The notes beneath the pieces are model-generated. The model did no database searches. It saw nothing but the letters and a program-made list of their open reading frames with translations, and was not told where the DNA came from. 10,157 nucleotides of DNA from Actinomycetota bacterium (lineage in GTDB: Bacteria > Actinomycetota > Acidimicrobiia > Spongiisociales > UBA11373): positions 1 to 10,157 of the forward strand of contig DNGH01000128.1 of the NCBI GenBank assembly GCA_003486285.1, given 5' to 3'. The stretch's first letter is position 1; each line of letters opens with the position of its first letter. A program made the translations under genes and the position numbers. This document shows, piece by piece, positions 1-4,404 of the stretch.

Positions 1-194
1 CTGCAGCGCGCAAGCCTGCGGCGCGGAAGACGGTCAAGAAGAAGACGACCGCTCGCAAGCCGGCTGCCAAGAAGCCTGCGGCGAAGAAGACGGTCAAGAA
101 GAAGACGACCGCTCGCAAGCCGGCTGCCAAGAAGCCTGCGGCGAAGAGGACGGTCAAGAAGAAGACGACCGCTCGCAAGCCGGCTGCCAAGAAG
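1..194 (+). repeat. 60-bp in-frame tandem repeat (three units plus a partial one)
   Basis: Positions 1-60, 61-120 and 121-180 are successive copies of one 60-bp unit, and 181-194 starts a fourth. Units two and three differ by a single base (A at 88, G at 148, giving Lys to Arg). The first unit diverges in its first dozen bases and at the AAG/CGG codon near 24. The period is exactly 20 codons, so copy number can change without breaking the frame. The array probably extends left of the window. Confidence 0.93.
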
Positions 195-200
195 CGCTAG
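1..200 (+). CDS. C-terminal tail of a lysine/alanine-rich histone-like (HupB/H1-type) DNA-binding protein, 5' partial
   Basis: An open frame enters from the left edge (first whole codon at 3) and stops at TAG 198-200. It encodes about 65 residues made almost only of Lys, Ala, Pro, Thr and Arg, built on a 20-residue unit of the type KPAAKKTVKKKTTARKPAAKK-like segments. Such tails occur at the C-terminus of actinobacterial HU (HupB), of H1-like proteins, and sometimes of topoisomerase I; they bind the DNA backbone through charge. The globular domain lies outside the window, so which parent protein this is cannot be told. A strong hairpin follows 20 bp after the stop, so the gene ends its transcription unit. 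The frame and composition are clear; the family name is inference from composition only. Confidence 0.8.
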   Translation, partial: AARKPAARKTVKKKTTARKPAAKKPAAKKTVKKKTTARKPAAKKPAAKRTVKKKTTARKPAAKKR

Positions 201-220
201 TCCGACTCGCATCGAATGCC

Positions 221-248
221 AGGGAGCGCACCTCCGGGTGCGCTCCCT
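221..248 (+). terminator. Hairpin terminator, 12-bp stem with UCCG tetraloop
   Basis: AGGGAGCGCACC (221-232) pairs perfectly with GGTGCGCTCCCT (237-248) around the loop TCCG (233-236), a C(UNCG)G tetraloop, which is unusually stable. It starts 20 bp after the stop of the histone-like gene. There is no T-run after it, only GCGTT, as is common for GC-rich actinobacterial terminators. It would also stop read-through coming from the right. Confidence 0.75.
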
Positions 249-330
249 GCGTTATGGGAAGCGCGCAGATCGTGCGCAGAGACGGGAAGGTCGTGAAGAA
301 CGCGCAGAAGGCTCTGCGCGGTCTCGCGCC

Positions 331-465
331 GTGGGATTCGCTTCCGCGGCCGACGGGTTCAAGACTGCGAACGGTCGGTTCGAGTACAGGGAGCACCGGG
401 CGGCCTGGTTCCAGGACTGCGACGGCAACGTCGTCGAGGTCGGCCAGGTGCCGGAACGCTCCTGA
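331..465 (+). pseudogene. Remnant of a VOC-superfamily (glyoxalase/bleomycin-resistance fold) protein, C-terminal part only
   Basis: The frame ending at TGA 463-465 reads DGFKTANGRFEYREHRAAWF, then QDCDGNVVEVGQ. This fits the last two strands of VOC proteins, where a pattern like G.fe...  .aaF.DPDGN.iEl.q is usual and the Glu is a metal ligand. Only about 45 residues from a possible GTG at 331 look family-like; the in-frame stretch upstream to 238 is Arg-rich and overlaps the terminator stem, so it is unlikely to be translated. A full VOC domain needs about 110-130 residues. I read this as a decayed or truncated gene; a short expressed ORF is possible. No SD is seen. Confidence 0.4.
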
Positions 466-476
466 CCATCCCTCGG

Positions 477-482
477 TAGCCT
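477..482 (+). promoter_or_regulatory. Putative -10 element (TAGCCT) for a leaderless lipoprotein transcript
   Basis: TAGCCT fits the TAnnnT actinobacterial -10 pattern and ends 6 nt before the GTG at 489, the distance expected when transcription begins at the start codon. The GAGAGG next to the start codon is too close to act as an SD. No convincing -35 is seen. Confidence 0.4.
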
Positions 483-488
483 GAGAGG

Positions 489-1457
489 GTGCGTCGCTTC
501 ATCGCCGTAGTGCTCATCGTGACCGCGTGCGGCGGCGATGCCCCCGACCTGGCCGACACCCTCGGACCGATCCCGCTGGAACTGGATCAGGCGGTGAGCG
601 GCCTGCACCGCTGGCTCGACAACAGGAGGGAGTCCCGAGCCAACCTCTACGAGACCCTGTCTGGTCTGGGAACCACGGCCGCCGCCGGTGACCTCTACGA
701 CCGGGTGAGCCGTCTCGACGAGACCGACCTCGAGGCCGACCTGGGCCGCTACACCCGGTTCGTCGGAGATCTGCTCCTGGCCTCGGGGGAGATCGACGCC
801 GCGATCACGGGTGACCAGCTACAGATCATCGCCTACCAGTGGCTGCGAATCGAAGCGGGGGCCGGCGCCCTGGCCGTCGGCCTCGAGCCGGATTGGTGCT
901 TCAAGGTGACGCCCGGGATCACCGCAGACCTGTGTCGTCCTCCCGGCCTCCTCGACTACGACGCCGGAGTCGAGCACGCGGTCCGGCTGTTCCTGGCCCG
1001 GTATCGCCCGGTGATGCGTCTGCCCGAAGCCTTTGGCGATGGGGTGCGCAGCCTCATGGCCGTCACCCTGGCGCCCGAAGTGCTGGCCACGATCGACGAC
1101 GCCCTGGCCGAGTTGGTGGTCCTCAACCCACCGGACGCCCTGCACCGCGCCGTCCATGACTCCTTCGTGGATCACCTGGTGGCGCTCCGGACGATCTGGG
1201 AGACGGTACCGGAGACCCTGCCGGCGATCTTCCCCGTTGCCCCTGACGGGTTCATCACCGATATCACTGCAGTGGACGAAGGGGTGGACCTCCAGGTGAT
1301 CTGGCCCGCCCTCCTCGCAGAACTCCAGACCGTCACCTGCGACGACGCCGAAGTCTTTGCGGCGGCACGCTCCCCATTGCGCGCCGCACTGCCGGCATCG
1401 ACCATCCCCGCCCTGGGGGCGCTGTGGTTCTACGGCGAGGGCACCGGCTGCCTGTGA
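489..1457 (+). CDS. Secreted lipoprotein of unknown function
   Basis: This encodes 322 aa from GTG 489. The N-terminus MRRFIAVVLIVTAC is a short lipoprotein signal peptide: two Arg, a hydrophobic run, and lipobox V11-T12-A13-C14, so Cys14 would be lipidated and the protein held on the outer face of the membrane. The mature part is acidic and mostly helical in composition, with many Leu/Ala heptad-like stretches and four further cysteines (137, 149, 284, 321) that could form two disulfides. I recognise no domain or catalytic motif. Its stop TGA overlaps the GTG of the glycosylase gene (GTGA, 1454-1457), which suggests a shared transcript and translational coupling, an odd pairing of a cell-surface protein with DNA repair. 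The GTG start is chosen because the signal peptide begins right there and TAGCCT lies 6 nt upstream. Confidence 0.8.
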   Translation: MRRFIAVVLIVTACGGDAPDLADTLGPIPLELDQAVSGLHRWLDNRRESRANLYETLSGLGTTAAAGDLYDRVSRLDETDLEADLGRYTRFVGDLLLASGEIDAAITGDQLQIIAYQWLRIEAGAGALAVGLEPDWCFKVTPGITADLCRPPGLLDYDAGVEHAVRLFLARYRPVMRLPEAFGDGVRSLMAVTLAPEVLATIDDALAELVVLNPPDALHRAVHDSFVDHLVALRTIWETVPETLPAIFPVAPDGFITDITAVDEGVDLQVIWPALLAELQTVTCDDAEVFAAARSPLRAALPASTIPALGALWFYGEGTGCL

Positions 1458-2053
1458 CCCCGGCCGGGCAGATCCAGCGCGACGCCCGCACCCTGGTGCG
1501 GCGCGACCCGCGTCTCGCCTCCAATGGGATCCCACTGGGGATCGAGGTGTGGGGCGGCGGCTACGGCGGACTGGTGCGGCTCATCCTGGGGCAGTTGGTG
1601 TCGATCGAAGCGGCCGACGCCATGTGGGCGAACCTGACCACTGCGCTGGGGGCGGTGACTCCGGAGACGATCGCCGCCGCCGACCCCGCAACGTTGCGCC
1701 GCTGCGGGTTCACCGCACAGAAGGCCGCCTACGCCCGCGCCATCGGTGCCGCCGGCATCGACTTCACCGCACTCGACGCCGCCGCCGATGACGAGAGCGT
1801 GGCGCGTCTGGTGCAGTTGCCCGGCATCGGAGTCTGGACCGCAGAGTGCTACCTGGTCTTCTGCCTGGGGCGACGCGACGTCTTCCCGGCGGGCGACCTG
1901 GCCTTGCGCATCGGCTGGGGGGAGATCGCCGGCCTCGATGGCCCGCCGACGGGGGCGGCACTGCGCGCCACCGCGGCCCAATGGGCGCCGCACCGCACCG
2001 CCGCGGCCTATCTGATCTGGGCGCAGTACCTGCGGGTGCGTCGCCGGGTGTGA
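1454..2053 (+). CDS. AlkA-type DNA-3-methyladenine glycosylase (HhH-GPD superfamily)
   Basis: This encodes 199 aa from GTG 1454, which overlaps the lipoprotein stop as GTGA; an alternative GTG at 1424 would add ten residues. It should excise alkylated purines such as 3-methyladenine by cutting the glycosidic bond, starting base-excision repair in the cytoplasm. Visible marks (GTG-1454 numbering): ILGQLVSIEAA at about 44-54, like the ILGQQVS.kAA segment of AlkA; the helix-hairpin-helix LPGIGVWTA at about 122-130; and VFPAGDLALR, whose Asp (about 148) is the expected catalytic aspartate. The end WAPHRTAAAYLIWAQYL matches the usual (R)PyRs.Aa.ylW motif. It lacks the N-terminal TBP-like domain of E. 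coli AlkA, as many short bacterial versions do. An ECF sigma factor and an Ogt-Ada fusion lie 0.7 kb downstream, so it may belong to an alkylation-repair cluster. Other HhH-GPD specificities cannot be excluded. Confidence 0.88.
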   Translation: MTPAGQIQRDARTLVRRDPRLASNGIPLGIEVWGGGYGGLVRLILGQLVSIEAADAMWANLTTALGAVTPETIAAADPATLRRCGFTAQKAAYARAIGAAGIDFTALDAAADDESVARLVQLPGIGVWTAECYLVFCLGRRDVFPAGDLALRIGWGEIAGLDGPPTGAALRATAAQWAPHRTAAAYLIWAQYLRVRRRV

Positions 2054-2081
2054 CATCAGCCGACAGCCGACACCGATGTCA
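2051..2081. terminator. Inverted repeat holding the stop codons of two convergent genes, loop made of heptad repeats
   Basis: TGACATC (2051-2057) pairs with GATGTCA (2075-2081). The left arm begins with the TGA of the glycosylase gene and the right arm ends with the reverse-strand TGA of the methyltransferase gene. The 17-nt loop is filled by the heptad CAGCCGA, present twice (2057-2063 and 2064-2070), then CACCGAT. The stem is short, so a bidirectional terminator role is likely but not sure. Confidence 0.4.
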
Positions 2082-2717
2082 GCGTTCCCACACCCTCCAC
2101 TCCCAGGTAGCGGTCCCCCCGGAGGCGACCGGGTGCAGGCCGGCGGCCGATACCCGCTCGGCGATCGCACGGGGATCGTGGACGAAGACGCGGAACGGCA
2201 CGCGGCGCAGGGCCAGGTAGCCGTTCATGACCCGGATCGCCCCGCGCGTGTACCAACGCCGGCGCGGATAGGACAACGCCAGCAGCCGTCCGGTGCGCGC
2301 CGCCACCGCATCGACCAGGGGCGCCATCTCGGGATAGCAGCACACCACCCGGTTCAGGAACACGACGTCCGCATCGTTCCGATCATCGGCGGCGAGGTAG
2401 TCGCCGGTGCGCCACTCGACCCGGTCCTGCAGGCCGCGTCCCTGGAGCAGGGCTCCCGCCACCTTCTCATAGGAGGGCGAGATATCGTACGCCACGGCGC
2501 GGGCGACGCCCGCCTCGAGCAGGGTCACCAGGGCCGTCGCCGGACCGGCGCCCACTTCGAGCAATGTCGACCCGAAGATGCCGCGCTCCTGCAGAGCCGC
2601 GATCATCGGCGCCGCCGTGCCGTCCAGACCCTTGCGCTCAAAGTTCCGTACCGCCTTGGCGGCCTGTGCCGAACTGAACACCCGCCGGTACCCACTGGGA
2701 TCGCAGCAACCCGCCAT
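2079..2717 (-). CDS. Class I SAM-dependent methyltransferase, CCDP-type N-terminus
   Basis: This encodes 212 aa if started at ATG 2717. The frame is open further upstream to 2819, but that part would overlap the sigma-factor gene, and MAGCCDPSGYRRVFSS resembles the Cys-Cys start of an actinobacterial methyltransferase group often annotated as BchM-like or generic. Rossmann motif I is LLEVGAGPATALVTLLEAG at 52-70, with acidic residue D78 at the end of strand 2, GD at 105-106, and DVVFLNRVVCCYP at about 117-129. The substrate is unknown; nothing nearby suggests tetrapyrrole synthesis. Cysteines 4, 5, 126 and 127 come in two pairs. The hexamer TACCGT (2726-2731, minus strand) lies 8 nt before this ATG, which supports the start. 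The gene is convergent with the glycosylase and divergent from the sigma operon, whose start is only 58 bp away. Confidence 0.8.
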   Translation of the reverse strand: MAGCCDPSGYRRVFSSAQAAKAVRNFERKGLDGTAAPMIAALQERGIFGSTLLEVGAGPATALVTLLEAGVARAVAYDISPSYEKVAGALLQGRGLQDRVEWRTGDYLAADDRNDADVVFLNRVVCCYPEMAPLVDAVAARTGRLLALSYPRRRWYTRGAIRVMNGYLALRRVPFRVFVHDPRAIAERVSAAGLHPVASGGTATWEWRVWER

Positions 2718-2725
2718 GTCCCGAG

Positions 2726-2731
2726 ACGGTA
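2726..2731 (-). promoter_or_regulatory. Putative -10 element (TACCGT) for the methyltransferase gene
   Basis: On the minus strand TACCGT fits TAnnnT and ends 8 nt before the ATG at 2717. No SD precedes that ATG, which fits a leaderless or nearly leaderless message. The assignment rests on position and on similar elements before other genes in the window. Confidence 0.3.
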
Positions 2732-2740
2732 CCGCCGCTG

Positions 2741-2766
2741 CAACCACTCGGCATGATCCGGGGTTG
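2741..2766. promoter_or_regulatory. Interrupted inverted repeat between the methyltransferase gene and the sigma operon (possible operator)
   Basis: CAACC (2741-2745) and CGG (2749-2751) are mirrored by CCG (2758-2760) and GGTTG (2762-2766) around CATGAT. Eight base pairs are symmetric over 26 bp. It occupies most of the 58-bp gap between two divergent starts, just before the sigma-factor ATG at 2776, so it could be an operator or the sigma factor's own target. An IR of this quality can also arise by chance in GC-rich DNA. Confidence 0.3.
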
Positions 2767-2775
2767 TAAGCGAGC

Positions 2776-3333
2776 ATGAGGACCGTGACCCCCAGCGATC
2801 TCGCCGCCGCGCTCGCCACCGACCTCGATGGCGCGTTTCCCGACCTGGTGCGGGAGACCTCGGCCGGTGTCTTCTCCGGGGCACTGCGCCTGGTGGGGAA
2901 TCGCCACGACGCCGAGGAGATCGCCCAGGAGGCGTTCCTGCGCGCCTATCGCGCCCTGCAGGGCTACCCCACCGACCGTATTCGCGACATGAACCCGGCG
3001 GCGTGGGTGTGGACCATCGCGGCCAATCTGTGCCGCAACCATCACCGCACCCGCAGCCGGCGCCCGGTGACGGCGGACCTGACGGTCGACCCGACCGATC
3101 GCTCCCCGGGCCCCGAAGCCGAGGCCATCGATCGCACCCAGGAGGAACGGCTCGCTGCGGAGTTGCAGCGGCTCACCTGGCCGATGCGGGCCGCAGTGGT
3201 GCTCCATCACGTGGTCGGCCTCCCCTACGAGGAGGTCGCCGCAGCACTGGGCCGTCCCGTCGGCACCGTCAAGGCCGACGCCCATCGCGGCCTCGCCCGT
3301 CTCCGCTCCCGCATCGAGGAGGTGCGCCCATGA
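2776..3333 (+). CDS. ECF-type RNA polymerase sigma factor
   Basis: This encodes 185 aa with the two conserved sigma regions only. Region 2 spans about 22-92: DAEEIAQEAFLRAYRAL (45-61) is the region 2.2 core-binding helix, and PAAWVWTIAANLCRNHHR (74-91) covers regions 2.3-2.4, which melt and read the -10. Region 4 spans about 130-178: a helix-turn-helix LPYEEVAAALGRPVGTVKAD (149-168) for the -35, then the basic HRGLARLR. A Pro/Asp-rich linker joins them. It would direct polymerase to a small regulon under some stress. Its last four bases (ATGA) overlap the next gene, the Ogt-Ada fusion, so both are made from one message. No recognisable anti-sigma factor follows, which is unusual for this class. 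The ATG at 2776 has only a weak SD (AGCGAG) and shares CATG with an ATG on the other strand. Confidence 0.93.
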   Translation: MRTVTPSDLAAALATDLDGAFPDLVRETSAGVFSGALRLVGNRHDAEEIAQEAFLRAYRALQGYPTDRIRDMNPAAWVWTIAANLCRNHHRTRSRRPVTADLTVDPTDRSPGPEAEAIDRTQEERLAAELQRLTWPMRAAVVLHHVVGLPYEEVAAALGRPVGTVKADAHRGLARLRSRIEEVRP

Positions 3334-4109
3334 TGTCCGATCGCCTCACCGCAGAACTGTCCGAACTCGCCGTGGACGCTCCCCACGGCCTGCTCCCCAA
3401 CGTGCTCGTCGGCACGGGCATCGCCGACGGCTACGTCCGCCGCCACAGCATGCTCGGCGACGTGCTCGTCGCCTTCGGCAACAAGGGCGTCACCGCCCTG
3501 GAGCTGGCCGGAGATCCCGGTGGCTTCGTCACCACCTACGAGGACCGTTACGGCCGGCGCGCCATCGCCGTGGACCGGATGCCGCCGCGCATCGCCACCC
3601 ACCTCGACGCCGCCATCGCCGCCGGCCGGCCCGGCCGCCTGCCGGTGGATCTCGACCGGTTGACCCCGTTCCAGGCCGCCGTGCTCCGTACGACGGCGAA
3701 GATCCCGCGCGGCGAGGTCCGTCCCTACGGTTGGGTCGCCAAGGAGATCGGCAAGCCTGCGGCGGTGCGCGCCGTCGGCACTGCACTGGCTACCAACCCG
3801 GTGCCGCTGATCATCCCCTGCCACCGGGTGGTGCGCTCCGATGGCACCTTTGGCGACTACTCCCTGGGCGATCCGGAGAACAAGCGCATCCTCCTCGCTG
3901 CCGAAGGACTCGACGTCTCGGCCTTCAGCAACCTGGCGGGACGCGGCGTCCGCTTCACCGGGAGCGACACGACGGGGATCTTCTGCCACCCGACCTGCCA
4001 CCGCGCCCGCCGCATCGGCGCCACCCATCGGGTCGACTTCACCTCCGAACAGGAGGCGCGTCACGCCGGGTACCGCCCGTGCCTGGTGTGCCGTCCGGTT
4101 GCGGACTGA
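3330..4109 (+). CDS. Methylated-DNA--protein-cysteine methyltransferase fused to a C-terminal Ada-type zinc/methyl-acceptor domain
   Basis: This encodes 259 aa. Residues 1-95 are a variable N-terminal part; 110-195 form the Ogt/MGMT catalytic domain, with PRGEVRPYGWVAKEIG (126-141, DNA-binding helix) and IPCHRVV (162-168), where Cys164 takes the alkyl group from O6-alkylguanine in a suicide reaction. Residues 205-257 match the Ada metal-binding domain: GSDTTGIFCHPTC and GYRPCLVCRP give Cys219-x3-Cys223 and Cys251-x2-Cys254, nearly the same spacing as Cys38, 42, 69 and 72 of E. coli Ada, where Cys38 accepts methyl from phosphotriesters. In Ada the order is zinc domain, AraC domain, then Ogt; here the zinc domain is last and no AraC domain exists. 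The start is ATG 3330, 7 nt after a perfect AGGAGG (3317-3322) and overlapping the sigma-factor stop, so translation is coupled. The assignment of both domains is firm; a sensing role for the second is inference. Confidence 0.93.
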   Translation: MMSDRLTAELSELAVDAPHGLLPNVLVGTGIADGYVRRHSMLGDVLVAFGNKGVTALELAGDPGGFVTTYEDRYGRRAIAVDRMPPRIATHLDAAIAAGRPGRLPVDLDRLTPFQAAVLRTTAKIPRGEVRPYGWVAKEIGKPAAVRAVGTALATNPVPLIIPCHRVVRSDGTFGDYSLGDPENKRILLAAEGLDVSAFSNLAGRGVRFTGSDTTGIFCHPTCHRARRIGATHRVDFTSEQEARHAGYRPCLVCRPVAD

Positions 4110-4146
4110 CCTCCGCGCAGGAGGCGCAGTGGGTGCCCGGTTCACA

Positions 4147-4177
4147 CCTGTGGGTGGCTCGATGAGCCACCCACAGG
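4147..4177. terminator. Bidirectional hairpin terminator, 14-bp perfect stem
   Basis: CCTGTGGGTGGCTC (4147-4160) pairs fully with GAGCCACCCACAGG (4164-4177) around GAT. It lies 38 bp after the Ogt-Ada stop and 26 bp beyond the stop of the minus-strand mini-gene, so it can end both convergent transcripts. No T-run is seen on either side. Confidence 0.8.
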
Positions 4178-4202
4178 GAACGTTGCCTACGAGGGTCGAG
4201 GG

Positions 4203-4286
4203 TTAGCGGCGCCGACGGGTGAACCCGAAGCCACCAAAGACGATCAACAGGATGACAATGACGAGTATCCAGGCGGTGGTGCTCAA
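4203..4286 (-). CDS. 27-aa single-pass membrane mini-protein
   Basis: Reading the minus strand from TTG 4286 to TAA 4203 gives MSTTAWILVIVILLIVFGGF followed by GFTRRRR. It is one hydrophobic helix of about 17 residues (5-22), a Gly-Phe-Gly-Gly-like end, and a cluster of four Arg that would stay in the cytoplasm, giving an N-out topology. GGAGG (minus strand, 4291-4295) sits 4 nt before the TTG, a strong SD that fixes the start. TACCAT (4322-4327, minus strand) could be its -10. Small hydrophobic proteins of this kind are scattered through actinobacterial genomes without known function; a single-helix membrane partner or stress peptide is possible. It is convergent with the Ogt-Ada gene across the 14-bp hairpin and divergent from the molybdoenzyme gene. 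Confidence 0.65.
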   Translation of the reverse strand: MSTTAWILVIVILLIVFGGFGFTRRRR

Positions 4287-4371
4287 GGGACCTCCAGGGA
4301 CGTGTATGGGAGTCGTGACCGATGGTAGCAGGAGCGCCCCTCCGCGGCTGGGTGAGGGCCGTGGGACCGAC

Positions 4372-4398
4372 GACTGATGACTGAAGACTTCCTAACCT
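4372..4398 (+). promoter_or_regulatory. Putative leaderless promoter of the molybdoenzyme gene with heptad repeat upstream
   Basis: TAACCT (4393-4398) fits TAnnnT and ends 6 nt before the ATG at 4405; the sequence between is CTCCCA-like and holds no SD. Directly upstream lie two near-identical heptads, GACTGAT (4372-4378) and GACTGAA (4379-4385), then GACTTCC, where the spacer and -35 would be. No good -35 hexamer is seen. The rest of 4287-4371 shows only the mini-gene leader on the other strand. Confidence 0.4.
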
Positions 4399-4404
4399 CT
4401 CCCA

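Noticed and set aside
1..200. Prophage, transposon or CRISPR origin of the left-edge repeats
   Set aside because: The repeats are an in-frame part of a coding tail with a 20-codon period, with no spacers, terminal inverted repeats or transposase nearby.
453..476. GGAAC at 453-457 as an ECF -35 for the lipoprotein operon
   Set aside because: No matching ECF -10 lies 16-17 bp downstream, and the pentamer is within the VOC-like fragment, so a chance match is more likely.
819..1535. Long minus-strand open frames opposite the lipoprotein, glycosylase, molybdoenzyme, kinase and permease genes
   Set aside because: They are GC-rich shadow frames with Arg/Gly/Pro-rich composition and no domain signs, lying opposite genes with clear family motifs.
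2718..2819. N-terminal extension of the methyltransferase up to 2819
   Set aside because: It would overlap the sigma-factor gene, and the residues added do not look like the family, whose members begin close to the CCDP motif found right after ATG 2717.
3003..3329. Upstream part of the open frame containing the Ogt-Ada gene (start at 3003)
   Set aside because: This stretch is an out-of-frame reading of the sigma-factor gene, Pro/Arg/Gly-rich; a perfect AGGAGG 7 nt before ATG 3330 fixes the true start.
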